From an uncultured Bacteroides sp. (GTDB lineage Bacteria; Bacteroidota; Bacteroidia; Bacteroidales; Bacteroidaceae): 56,185 nt of DNA. Position numbers and translations under genes: made by a program. The stretch covers positions 1-56,185 of the forward strand of contig UQTJ01000021.1 in assembly GCA_900544075.1 (NCBI GenBank). Direction: 5' to 3'. Position 1 is the stretch's first letter. Every line of letters begins with the position of its first letter. This document shows positions 43,104 to 54,211 of the stretch, piece after piece. Below the pieces are notes generated by a model, which worked only from the letters and a program-made list of their open reading frames with translations, ran no database searches and was not told where the DNA came from.

Positions 43104-44735
43104 ATGAAATATAAAATAACAACATATATTTTAATATTCATGTTATTTACTTTAATATCATGCAGAAAAAACTATACATATGATAAAGAATTTGACCGCA
43201 ACATATCTTATGTAGAAAATGCTCCCCATATATACTTATCAAACAATCCTATCACAACCCCAATTCATATTAATGACAAGAAAGAAGCTACAGAATTTTT
43301 ATTGTATGCGTTGGCGCAGAATTATATCAATGAAGATTGTTTACCATCAAAAAAACTTATACTTAAAAGTATTGGTATATTCAGACAAGAGCACCTGGCG
43401 CAACAAGAGCTTGAGGCCTTGTATCTTCTTTCAGAAATATACAAAAGCCCAAATGACATTGACAGTGTAACAACTGTTATACAGGATGCCATACATACAG
43501 CAAGACGCATTGATGATAAAACCCAGCTTTTCTATTTACATTATCATCTAAGTAAACTGTATCTAAGTGAATTAAATTCACATATGTTCGCAAAACATCA
43601 AACACTTGCCAACAAATACATACAGGAGATTGATCCGTGTGATTTAAGCATTTCGACAAAGATTCTAATTGCGGAAAATTTCATTAATCTACGGCAATAC
43701 CGGAAATGCTATGAGAAACTACTTGAAATAGAATCTGTTATAAGTCCACAAAATGCTTTTTACAATAAGATGAAAAGATTACAGGGTATCGTACTTTACA
43801 AAATGCAAGAATGGGATTCTTCTATCAGAATAATGGAAGGATTAACAAATAACGAAAATTCTAATAAGAATAAATTTACTTGCCATTCAACATTATCTTA
43901 CTGTTATTATCATAAACAAGATTTCAATAATGCGAAAAAGCATAAGGATTTGGCAATCAAATATGATATTTATAATATCAATAATTTTGAGAAAATAGAA
44001 TTTTATGACTTTTGTGTAAGATTAGCAGAAATCGAGCATAATAAAGAAGAACAACTGAAATGGCTAATTCTTTTGGATGACCAACATAAAGATATAATAG
44101 AAAATATCAATAGTCAATCTTTAGACAAGGCTATACAATCTTATACTTCCAGACTTGAGAAAAAACAGTTTAGAGAAGAACTTAAAACATACAGATTTAT
44201 AGTTTGGGGACTACTTATATCCTTGTTTATTGGGTTTATTATACATATTAAGAAAAAGAAAAAACAGTTACTTCAAATTTTTGCCTTACAGCAACAAATT
44301 GATTCACTGGAACAGTTACGTAATATCAAGGATGAAGTAAGAAACTTTATCTTCCGCGACTTTGAGATTGCAAAAAAGATTGCCATGCTTAGGGCAACCC
44401 AACAAGTACAAAGTGCAAAATTCTTAAAAGACCTGGAGAAATACCATATAACTAAAAACAATGATTTACTTGATACGCATTGGGAACAGTTTTATAAACA
44501 CATCAACCTAACTTTTGATGGTTTCCATTCCAAATTGAGAAATGAATACCCAACCCTGAATGAAAAGGAACTCCAACTCTGTTGCATGCTTATTTCTAAT
44601 TTCAAGACCGAGGAAATAGCAGCCATATGGATGAACAGCATCTTCTCTGTACACAAGTATAAGACCAATGTAAGAAAAAAAATAAATGCTCCGGAAGGGG
44701 CTGATATTATCGCTTTTCTTAAAGAAAAATTGTAG
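43104..44735 (+). CDS. membrane-spanning TPR regulator with C-terminal LuxR-like HTH
   Basis: A 543-residue protein of a type common in Bacteroides. A lipoprotein-like signal ends LISC (Cys20). A helical TPR-like region (about 50-360) would lie in the periplasm. One transmembrane helix (FIVWGLLISLFIGFIIHI, about residues 365-382) is followed by a basic stretch and a coiled coil. The C-terminus has a LuxR/NarL-like DNA-binding domain (LNEKELQLCCMLISNFKTEEIAAIW then FSVHKYKTNVRKKI). It would sense something outside and bind DNA directly. DNA is visibly AT-rich versus valS. The next genes, two lipoproteins, are likely targets by position. Confidence 0.82.
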   Translation: MKYKITTYILIFMLFTLISCRKNYTYDKEFDRNISYVENAPHIYLSNNPITTPIHINDKKEATEFLLYALAQNYINEDCLPSKKLILKSIGIFRQEHLAQQELEALYLLSEIYKSPNDIDSVTTVIQDAIHTARRIDDKTQLFYLHYHLSKLYLSELNSHMFAKHQTLANKYIQEIDPCDLSISTKILIAENFINLRQYRKCYEKLLEIESVISPQNAFYNKMKRLQGIVLYKMQEWDSSIRIMEGLTNNENSNKNKFTCHSTLSYCYYHKQDFNNAKKHKDLAIKYDIYNINNFEKIEFYDFCVRLAEIEHNKEEQLKWLILLDDQHKDIIENINSQSLDKAIQSYTSRLEKKQFREELKTYRFIVWGLLISLFIGFIIHIKKKKKQLLQIFALQQQIDSLEQLRNIKDEVRNFIFRDFEIAKKIAMLRATQQVQSAKFLKDLEKYHITKNNDLLDTHWEQFYKHINLTFDGFHSKLRNEYPTLNEKELQLCCMLISNFKTEEIAAIWMNSIFSVHKYKTNVRKKINAPEGADIIAFLKEKL

Positions 44736-44860
44736 TTACAATTGATAAAACACATCTTACAAGGTTTTTATTTATATAATGCCTGTATTTCAATAATTTA
44801 CAATCTGGATTTATAATAATATATATTAGTCTTACAAACAAGTATTCCTCATATTATGCA

Positions 44861-44868
44861 TAGCTTTG
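44861..44868 (+). promoter_or_regulatory. -7 element TAGCTTTG for the crystallin-like lipoprotein
   Basis: TAGCTTTG matches TAnnTTTG. It overlaps the non-ATG upstream extension of the frame, supporting the ATG at 44926. Confidence 0.55.
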
Positions 44869-44925
44869 CAAAGTGGCCACAAAAGAAAAGTATTTAACAT
44901 CATTAAATTTTTGTGTATTAAAAGT

Positions 44926-45768
44926 ATGAGAAAAATTTGTTTACTAATAAGCTTTATTAGCTTGGTTTCTGTTCTAACATCTTCATGCCAAAAAGAAGAT
45001 TCATTAAATAACAATCAAATTTACGAAGATGTATTAGTCATTAATGATTTGGAAAAGGATTACCCGGAACTACTTGATTTTTTAGACAAAAAACAAAGCA
45101 GAGCAACACATCCTAAAGATAGTAATTACATAGACAATGGATATTATTCCTTTTCATATAACAATAAAAAATACGAATGTAATTACTATATACTAAAAGA
45201 TTCAACTGTGTTTTTTGACAATACAGATGTAAAGAATTTATTTGATAAATTAAAGAGTAATCCTAACCTATCTATATTTATAGATAATGAGAATCTAATA
45301 TTCTATGATTCACAAGAAGATTTCACAAAAGAAATCAAAAAGTCACATAGAATCCAGTCCACATATGGAACGTGGGATGATCAAGTTGATATATTAAAGG
45401 ATGCTAAAATATCAATCTATAGACATAAAAATTTCCGTGGAAGAAATAAGACATACAGCATCTCTGAAAATACCTCAGATGTTACAGACAATGATTTAAA
45501 TAGCAGTGGACTGGACAAAAGAGTGTCTTCTTTGAAATTTTCCAGTACTTATGTTAAAGGAACTTTAACTCCCCGATATAGAAAAGGATGTCATGTAACT
45601 TTATATTCTGAGAAAAACTGTAAAGGATTTAATCACATTATAAAGATTGACAGCAAAAAACCTAATGGTCAAATAAAAAATATGAAAGATGTGATGCCTT
45701 TCGGACCTTATTTAAATCAGAATTGGAACGATAAAGTAAGAAGTCTTTCTATAAAAGTATATTACTAA
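44926..45768 (+). CDS. lipoprotein with a beta/gamma-crystallin-like domain
   Basis: A 280-residue lipoprotein from ATG 44926. The signal ends TSSC (Cys21); the next residues QKEDS resemble the acidic lipoprotein export signal that sends Bacteroidetes lipoproteins to the cell surface. Residues 162-280 look like a beta/gamma-crystallin fold with two Greek-key motifs: YRHKNFRG (165-172) and YSEKNCKG (227-234). Matching Ca2+-site-like stretches are DKRVSS (197-202) and NDKVRS (268-273). The first 140 residues are unrecognised. The stop overlaps the ATG of the next lipoprotein by one base, so they are coupled. Low GC suggests acquisition. Possible roles are Ca2+ binding or inhibition of an enzyme; neither is proven. 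Confidence 0.75.
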   Translation: MRKICLLISFISLVSVLTSSCQKEDSLNNNQIYEDVLVINDLEKDYPELLDFLDKKQSRATHPKDSNYIDNGYYSFSYNNKKYECNYYILKDSTVFFDNTDVKNLFDKLKSNPNLSIFIDNENLIFYDSQEDFTKEIKKSHRIQSTYGTWDDQVDILKDAKISIYRHKNFRGRNKTYSISENTSDVTDNDLNSSGLDKRVSSLKFSSTYVKGTLTPRYRKGCHVTLYSEKNCKGFNHIIKIDSKKPNGQIKNMKDVMPFGPYLNQNWNDKVRSLSIKVYY

Positions 45769-46457
45769 TGAGAAATTATTTTTTATTATCAGTCATTTTT
45801 CCATTGTTTTTCCAAAGCTGTAACAAAGGTATAACTTATGCCGAGCAAAAAGAGAATGAAAAAAACGACATCCAATCTTGGATAGTAAAACATGATTATA
45901 AGATAATAAGCGAAGAACAATTCTATAAACAAGATTCTCTGACTAACGAAAATGAGTTTGTACTGTTAAAAGAGAGTGGAGTTTATATGAACATTATCCA
46001 GAGAGGAAAAGGCAATAGAATATTAGACGATGGAAGATATACAATTATATCCAGATACATTGAAATCGCTTTATCCGGTATAGAGAACTTTTTCGTTACC
46101 GGAGATACTCTATCAGGAAATATGAAATTAAGGAATTATCCTGTTTTCGGCCCTGAGAATTGGGGTTTGCCGCAATATATGGCACAACCGGACGACTACA
46201 TCTTAACTATAGACAACAATACTTACAAAGCGTCTTTCAAGGAAAATTCCATGATGGCTTATGTATATAAAACTGCGTCTGTCCCATCCGGTTGGCTTAT
46301 ACCTTTAAGGTTTTTAAAACCTGTGAACTCCATTCCGACATTACCGTCGGAAGATATAGCCAGGGTTAAGCTGATAGTTCCACATAGCCAGGGTAGTGCT
46401 CAAGCAATGCAATATGTTTATCCATGTCTTTATGAGATAACATATCAAATATGGTAA
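45768..46457 (+). CDS. DUF4827-like lipoprotein
   Basis: A 229-residue lipoprotein with a short signal ending FQSC (Cys18). The pattern after it, GITYAEQKENEKNDIQSWI, resembles the start of DUF4827 proteins (Bacteroidetes lipoproteins, some with FKBP-like fold). A later ENWGLPQYMAQPDDYI segment and VPSGWLIPLRFL near residue 170 fit an FKBP-like strand layout. Enzymatic peptidyl-prolyl isomerase activity is not shown. Translation is coupled to the crystallin-like gene through a TAATG overlap. A terminator follows. Confidence 0.65.
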   Translation: MRNYFLLSVIFPLFFQSCNKGITYAEQKENEKNDIQSWIVKHDYKIISEEQFYKQDSLTNENEFVLLKESGVYMNIIQRGKGNRILDDGRYTIISRYIEIALSGIENFFVTGDTLSGNMKLRNYPVFGPENWGLPQYMAQPDDYILTIDNNTYKASFKENSMMAYVYKTASVPSGWLIPLRFLKPVNSIPTLPSEDIARVKLIVPHSQGSAQAMQYVYPCLYEITYQIW

Positions 46458-46465
46458 TAAAAATT

Positions 46466-46499
46466 AAGAGCAAGAATATAAATGTGACTTCTTGCTCTT
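46466..46499. terminator. bidirectional terminator after the lipoprotein pair
   Basis: AAGAGCAAGAA (46466-46476) pairs with TTCTTGCTCTT (46489-46499), followed by TTTTTTA. It lies between convergent genes. Confidence 0.9.
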
Positions 46500-46519
46500 T
46501 TTTATAGACATTCATCTTA

Positions 46520-47518
46520 TCACCTTACCTGATGTAGCTTTACCACCTCACCAAGCTCAGGAATTATCACATCCATATGTCTTTTCTTAGCCTCAGCGGC
46601 AAAGACATGAGGAGGGTCGAACAAAGGTTCGTCCGAAAGATCGAATGTTCCGTAATGCATAGGTATCGTCACACGCGCTCCCATTTCAGCTGAAGCAGTA
46701 AGAGCATCGTACGGCGATATATGGTTTGGTTTCATAAACCAGCGTGGCTTATATGCACCTATACCTATCATGCAATAGTCTATATGCGGAAAGATTTCAG
46801 GCAATTCCTTGAAATGATGTGCATAGCCCGTATCACCACTGTTGTATATGGTTATTCCGTCTGCCTGTATCATAAATGCTCCCCAAAGACGTTCTCCACC
46901 ATCACTTACTCCTCTCTTGCTCCAATGCTGAGCCGGAAGGAAAGTAAGACATAGCCCTTCGTCCTTATGCTGCTGATACCATCCGGCCTCAATCACCTCC
47001 ATATCCGGGAACCATCCCTTAATAAGCCTGCCCGTTCCTATTCCACAGAAAAGTTTCATATCAGGATTTTCCGAGAAAAGTCTTGCCACACTCGGTTTGT
47101 CAAGATGGTCGAAATGGTCATGGCTGATAAGCAGATAGTCTATATTCTTAAAGACAGAAGGATTGGCAGGAAAGGTACTGCGTCTCTTCACAAAAGGAAT
47201 GCTTCCAAACACTGGATCTATCATGAAACGTTTTCCGCCAAGCTGAAGGAAAAACGAATTGTGTCCGAGCCATATCAGAGCATTACCTGTAGCAGCATCA
47301 AGGTCATGAAGGTATTTTACTTTCGGTGTCCACTTTATGCTGCGTTTCTCCTTTCTCTGAGGATTAGGCGAGAAGCGCCATTTCAATATGTTCCCCACTC
47401 CGGGACGCCATCTGTGCTGACGGTTAAAGAACTTACCTTTAACGGAAGGATTACCGCGCCATCGTGGGTTTACTGTGTGTAATTGCTCATTTCTTCTAAA
47501 CGATATCCTTTCTCCCAT
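46520..47518 (-). CDS. MBL-fold hydrolase, UlaG/NAPE-PLD-like
   Basis: A 332-residue metallo-beta-lactamase-fold protein, taking ATG 47518 as start; the longer frame begins at a TTG and would run toward the upstream terminator hairpin. The metal site is SHDHFDHLD (HxHxDH) near residue 125, with GTGRLIKGWFPD, an AQHWSKRG His and NSGDTGYAHHF further on, then MHYGTFD near 297. The combination of an N-terminal RHRWRP-like Arg/Trp-rich segment and these motifs matches NAPE-PLD-like phospholipase/lactonase relatives. Substrate is unknown. Confidence 0.85.
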   Translation of the reverse strand: MGERISFRRNEQLHTVNPRWRGNPSVKGKFFNRQHRWRPGVGNILKWRFSPNPQRKEKRSIKWTPKVKYLHDLDAATGNALIWLGHNSFFLQLGGKRFMIDPVFGSIPFVKRRSTFPANPSVFKNIDYLLISHDHFDHLDKPSVARLFSENPDMKLFCGIGTGRLIKGWFPDMEVIEAGWYQQHKDEGLCLTFLPAQHWSKRGVSDGGERLWGAFMIQADGITIYNSGDTGYAHHFKELPEIFPHIDYCMIGIGAYKPRWFMKPNHISPYDALTASAEMGARVTIPMHYGTFDLSDEPLFDPPHVFAAEAKKRHMDVIIPELGEVVKLHQVR

Positions 47519-47546
47519 ATACTTCGAATAAATATAAAACAAAAGC

Positions 47547-47586
47547 CGGGGAAAGACTTCTGATGCAAATGCATAGTCTTACCCCG
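47547..47586 (-). terminator. terminator of the acidic-protein gene
   Basis: CGGGGAAAGACT (47547-47558) pairs with AGTCTTACCCCG (47575-47586) with one mismatch. On the minus strand GCTTTTGTTTTAT follows. Confidence 0.85.
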
Positions 47587-47604
47587 ACCGTCACAATATC
47601 TTCA

Positions 47605-48060
47605 TTATTTCTCCAAGAGTTCTTTCAGGAAAGCATCGAGTTCCTCGTCAAGTCCCTTCAGAAGCTCGTCGTTAAGCAAAAGAGTGTCCTCATCGTCAAC
47701 CAACATCAATTCGGCAACCGTTTCCTTATCATCATCAACCAACACAAAAGAATATGGTTTCATCAAAGACAGTTTCTCGAAATATCCCTGGTCGCTCAAT
47801 GCAACAATCTCCGAACGCAAAAGCGGTTCGACTTCTGCAATGAAGTTTTCCGAATCGCATTCCACCCATTCGTCTATTATGGTACGCGCCAATTCTTCAT
47901 CGTCATCGTTAAAAATCAGAAGTTCGCCACTGTCCTGTTTCGGCTGCAGATGAATATCTGTAACTACAGTATTTTCATCTCCCGATACATATCGACATAA
48001 TGCTTCTCTAATGGATGACGATATGGCTGCACGTGTTTTTTCGCTAACATTCATAGGCAT
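47605..48060 (-). CDS. small acidic conserved protein, function unknown
   Basis: A 151-residue soluble protein with no signal peptide. It is strongly acidic, especially residues 50-70 (FNDDDEELARTIIDEW) and the C-terminal third (VDDDKETVAELMLVDDEDTLLLN). The end (LLKGLDEELDAFLKELLEK) looks like an amphipathic helix. I do not recognise a named family. It has its own TAATTTTG promoter box and terminator, so it is a single-gene unit next to the DUF6340-like gene. Confidence 0.75.
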   Translation of the reverse strand: MPMNVSEKTRAAISSSIREALCRYVSGDENTVVTDIHLQPKQDSGELLIFNDDDEELARTIIDEWVECDSENFIAEVEPLLRSEIVALSDQGYFEKLSLMKPYSFVLVDDDKETVAELMLVDDEDTLLLNDELLKGLDEELDAFLKELLEK

Positions 48061-48076
48061 AAAATATTTATTACCT

Positions 48077-48084
48077 CAAAATTA
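48077..48084 (-). promoter_or_regulatory. -7 element TAATTTTG for the acidic protein
   Basis: CAAAATTA on the plus strand reads TAATTTTG on the minus strand, 17 nt before the ATG. Confidence 0.5.
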
Positions 48085-48115
48085 CTAAAAATTATAATGT
48101 TTCAAAACAAACAGG

Positions 48116-49099
48116 TCAAAAATTGTTATTAAAACGTCCCATTTGAACATTCAGTTTACCCAATTCGTCTTTCCTTTTCATAAACTGAGGTATATAGTAC
48201 TTCAGCACCATTTCTTCCTCAGAACCAGTCTTGACACAATCGGATGCCTTTTTCAGCCATTCCTCTGCTTTATTCATATCGGCTGTCATCTCGTACGAGA
48301 GTGCAATATTGTAGGCAGCCCTGAACTTGGCATTGCCTTTCTTCAGACGGTTATAAACCTGGGTCCACAACTCTCGCGCAGCGTCCCAATTCCCTTCGTT
48401 TACATATACTCCAGCATCACGCATTTCAACTCCACCGCCGTCAAAATACAATCTGTTTACAGTCTGCCAGTATGGAACTATCTTATTGCTTATAACAGAC
48501 GTTGCATGCCTTGTAGCCTCCTCTATCACTTCTTTTTCCGATACTCTGTAACCCATGTCGAAATACAAAGAATCGGTAGCAGTAAGCTCTACCAATGGTT
48601 TCTGTCGTCCAGGTATATACAATCTGACTATAGGTGTTACCTGAACCTGCAAGACAGGAATCGAAACATCCCATCCGGGGTTAGTATATTCTTTCTTTTC
48701 AACATCAAGAAGGAGTCTTTCAAAAGACACCAACATGTCCACTCCCAACATTGAAGAAAGTTCATTTACTTCATCTGCAGTAAGAACGGTTGAAAAATCA
48801 TCTGCACACAGAGCAGAATCACATATTATAACCTGATTAAAGAACTTGCTGTCTGCAAGCGAGCCGGCCAAAGCCTCTGCCGCACTCTTTCCCTCAGCGT
48901 CAATCATTCCCAGTGTCAGTATATTCTTCTTCGGTTTCGGACGTGAAGGCATATTATTTACAACTCCTACAACAGAAACCTGATATGGAAAATTAACTTG
49001 GGCCGGAGCCAACTGGTCGAAAGTAAGTGTCTGTATGGAACTGCATGATGAAACGAGAACACTTACAAGCATGACGATATAAAGGGCATATTTCTTCAT
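48116..49099 (-). CDS. DUF6340-like lipoprotein with TPR-like C-terminus
   Basis: A 327-residue lipoprotein with a signal ending VSSC (Cys19). The N-terminal half (VSVVGVVNNMP, then EALAGSLADSKFFNQVIIC) resembles the Bacteroidetes DUF6340 lipoproteins. Near residue 230-300 is a TPR-like pair (YVNEGNWDAARELWTQVYNRL and AAYNIALSYEMTADMNKAEEWLKKA). Function is unknown; the TPR part suggests protein binding in the envelope. It is leftward of secA, separated by the secA terminator, with a TAATTTTG promoter box upstream. Confidence 0.78.
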   Translation of the reverse strand: MKKYALYIVMLVSVLVSSCSSIQTLTFDQLAPAQVNFPYQVSVVGVVNNMPSRPKPKKNILTLGMIDAEGKSAAEALAGSLADSKFFNQVIICDSALCADDFSTVLTADEVNELSSMLGVDMLVSFERLLLDVEKKEYTNPGWDVSIPVLQVQVTPIVRLYIPGRQKPLVELTATDSLYFDMGYRVSEKEVIEEATRHATSVISNKIVPYWQTVNRLYFDGGGVEMRDAGVYVNEGNWDAARELWTQVYNRLKKGNAKFRAAYNIALSYEMTADMNKAEEWLKKASDCVKTGSEEEMVLKYYIPQFMKRKDELGKLNVQMGRFNNNF

Positions 49100-49122
49100 A
49101 ATATGTACAGTTTTAGTCTGTA

Positions 49123-49130
49123 CAAAATTA
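49123..49130 (-). promoter_or_regulatory. -7 element TAATTTTG for the DUF6340-like lipoprotein
   Basis: CAAAATTA on the plus strand reads TAATTTTG on the minus strand, 23 nt before the ATG. Two TGTACA copies (about 49103-49108 and 49118-49123) lie between box and gene. Confidence 0.5.
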
Positions 49131-49179
49131 ATATATTTCTGAATATTATGAAGTTAAAAGGTAATAAAGGGCAATAATA

Positions 49180-49209
49180 AAGGCCGTCCCTTTGTTAAGA
49201 GACGACCTT
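49180..49209 (-). terminator. terminator of secA
   Basis: The 11-nt arms at 49180-49190 and 49199-49209 pair with two wobbles across an 8-nt loop. On the minus strand TTTATTATT follows. Confidence 0.8.
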
Positions 49210-49234
49210 CATAACGTGTGTTTTATTAAAATTC

Positions 49235-52528
<3,294 letters not shown>

Positions 52529-52559
52529 TATATATTTTATTTTTTATTTACTGATTAAT

Positions 52560-52581
52560 GCCGTTAAATATGTTCAACGGC
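52560..52581 (-). promoter_or_regulatory. hairpin at the 5' end of the secA leader
   Basis: GCCGTT (52560-52565) and AACGGC (52576-52581) form a 6-bp stem with a 10-nt loop, starting at about the predicted transcription start. It may stabilise or regulate the mRNA. Confidence 0.5.
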
Positions 52582-52584
52582 GTA

Positions 52585-52618
52585 CAAAGATAATTAAAAA
52601 CGCACAAAATGCGGCAAA
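52585..52618 (-). promoter_or_regulatory. Bacteroides-type promoter for secA
   Basis: On the minus strand TTTG (52618-52615), a 22-nt spacer and TATCTTTG (52592-52585). Start near 52579, leader of about 50 nt. It overlaps the 3' side of the phosphatase-like gene spacer. Confidence 0.6.
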
Positions 52619-52627
52619 TACGGACAT

Positions 52628-54211
52628 TTATTTGCGTATTCCTGTCAATGGAGCCGCCACACTTGCATTAGGAGCCCTGATACGCATGAAATGTGCCAGC
52701 GTAGGTGCTACAGCTGCCACTTTTACAGGTGAATACAGTATCTCCGGCTTAATATTATACCCGAAAAAGAACACCGGAACCGATGCATAGGCTTCGCGTT
52801 CCACTCTAACATTATTGGAATATTCATCTACCACCTTCCAACCCGGCAATATCTCGATATATAAATCGCCGGAACATTTGCGGGTAAATGAGTTTCTGAT
52901 TTTATCAATCTTTGGGTCCCAGGCACCAAGAAGAAGACGCTGTGAGGAATATGCAGAGCGTATGCCACTCATCTGTACAATAAATTCAGACGAGCGGTTC
53001 ATAACCTCCGTAAGATTCAGGTTTTTATCCTCAATAAGTTTATGATTCAGATATATCTGATTTCCATAATATGTTTCCACATACTGTCCCTGGCCATATA
53101 TAGCCATCAGATACATATTAAGCAAGGCTGAACAGCGTTTCAGATGGAACTCCCCTGTCGGTATCCTATATTCCGGCAGGTCTTCAGGTTCGGGAGAACG
53201 ATAGCCGGTAGAGGTTATAAATATCAATGTATTCTTCAAACCGACCTTCCTATCTACCATATCCAGCAAATCACCTATGCTGTTATCCAGGCGTACATAC
53301 ATATCCTGTATCTGCATGGCATATTCAGAATCCGGTTTACCGTCATAATTTCCTGCATAATATCCTAAAGTCAGCAAATCAGGCGTATCATCCAGCCCTG
53401 CATTGGTATTATTGAGGAAAACATTCACTAATTTGTTTACCTCATCGTTTACATAAGGGCTTGTCTTGAACTTCTTGTACTTCAAAAGACGTTCGTCGGT
53501 GAAATTATGCTTGAAAGTGAGTTGTTTGGTTTCTGTCGTTATATATTTATAAGCCGTAACAGGCAGATAAGGGCCCCATGTTATCTGGTCTATTCTAAAA
53601 TCAAGGCCGTTACGGTCGTTGAAATTTGTCACCCATTCAGGGAACGCGCCATAATATGTAGTACCGCTCCACTTTCCGTTATCATCGTTTATCCAGAACG
53701 CACCTTTAGCAGCATGACCAGCCCCCATAATAGCCATTTCCTTTGTAGGAGCTATAGAATAGACATGAGATTCTCCATGGGTAGAAACCATAAGTTCGTC
53801 TGCTAAATTCGATACGGAGAGATGCTGAGGTGAAGTGTTTTCAGAAGTGTAAATTCCCATATACGCCTTATCATCGACACTCTTGACTACACAAAGCGTA
53901 TTCCTGTCCATCCAATTGTTGCCAACTATACCATTATAATAAGGTGAGGTACCAGTATATATAGAAGCTACAGACGACGACTGATCCGGTTTTATAAAAT
54001 CATATTCGCCATTCACATATACACGTCCTTCCTTGAAAAGACGCTTGAACCCTCTTACGCCATACATGGCAGAAAAAGCCTCTATATAATCTGTACGCAA
54101 CTGGTCGATAGTCAATCCTATAACGAGCTTCGGCACAGCCGGAACCGTCTGTGCATTAATACCGGATATAACTATGGCAGTAATCAGGGATGTTATTAAT
54201 TTTTCTTTCAT
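52628..54211 (-). CDS. PafA-like alkaline-phosphatase-superfamily protein, probably inactive
   Basis: A 527-residue exported protein with a signal peptide (cleavage near ISGINA-Q). The whole length follows the PafA-type phosphatase layout: LTIDQLRTDY (Asp36), SIYTGTSPYYNGIVGNNW (Asn98), KEMAIMGAGHAAKGAFWI (Lys157), MYVRLDNSIGDLLDMVD, and a closing APTLAHFMRI. However, the catalytic set is broken. The nucleophile Thr position is Gln77, the Arg after Lys157 is Met159, ADHG is replaced by STGY (334-337), the DxxGH metal motif is absent near 284-291, and the late metal His is Val468. It overlaps the upstream DUF4105 gene by 4 bp. A structural or binding role is more likely than catalysis. Confidence 0.82.
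   Translation of the reverse strand: MKEKLITSLITAIVISGINAQTVPAVPKLVIGLTIDQLRTDYIEAFSAMYGVRGFKRLFKEGRVYVNGEYDFIKPDQSSSVASIYTGTSPYYNGIVGNNWMDRNTLCVVKSVDDKAYMGIYTSENTSPQHLSVSNLADELMVSTHGESHVYSIAPTKEMAIMGAGHAAKGAFWINDDNGKWSGTTYYGAFPEWVTNFNDRNGLDFRIDQITWGPYLPVTAYKYITTETKQLTFKHNFTDERLLKYKKFKTSPYVNDEVNKLVNVFLNNTNAGLDDTPDLLTLGYYAGNYDGKPDSEYAMQIQDMYVRLDNSIGDLLDMVDRKVGLKNTLIFITSTGYRSPEPEDLPEYRIPTGEFHLKRCSALLNMYLMAIYGQGQYVETYYGNQIYLNHKLIEDKNLNLTEVMNRSSEFIVQMSGIRSAYSSQRLLLGAWDPKIDKIRNSFTRKCSGDLYIEILPGWKVVDEYSNNVRVEREAYASVPVFFFGYNIKPEILYSPVKVAAVAPTLAHFMRIRAPNASVAAPLTGIRK

Noticed and set aside
43104..46457. Mobile element carrying the AT-rich genes
   Set aside because: No integrase, transposase, tRNA attachment site or terminal repeats were found at the borders, so only composition supports transfer.
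47519..47542. Eight-codon extension of the UlaG-like gene
   Set aside because: It starts at TTG, runs toward the terminator hairpin of the upstream gene, and a proper ATG is present at 47518.
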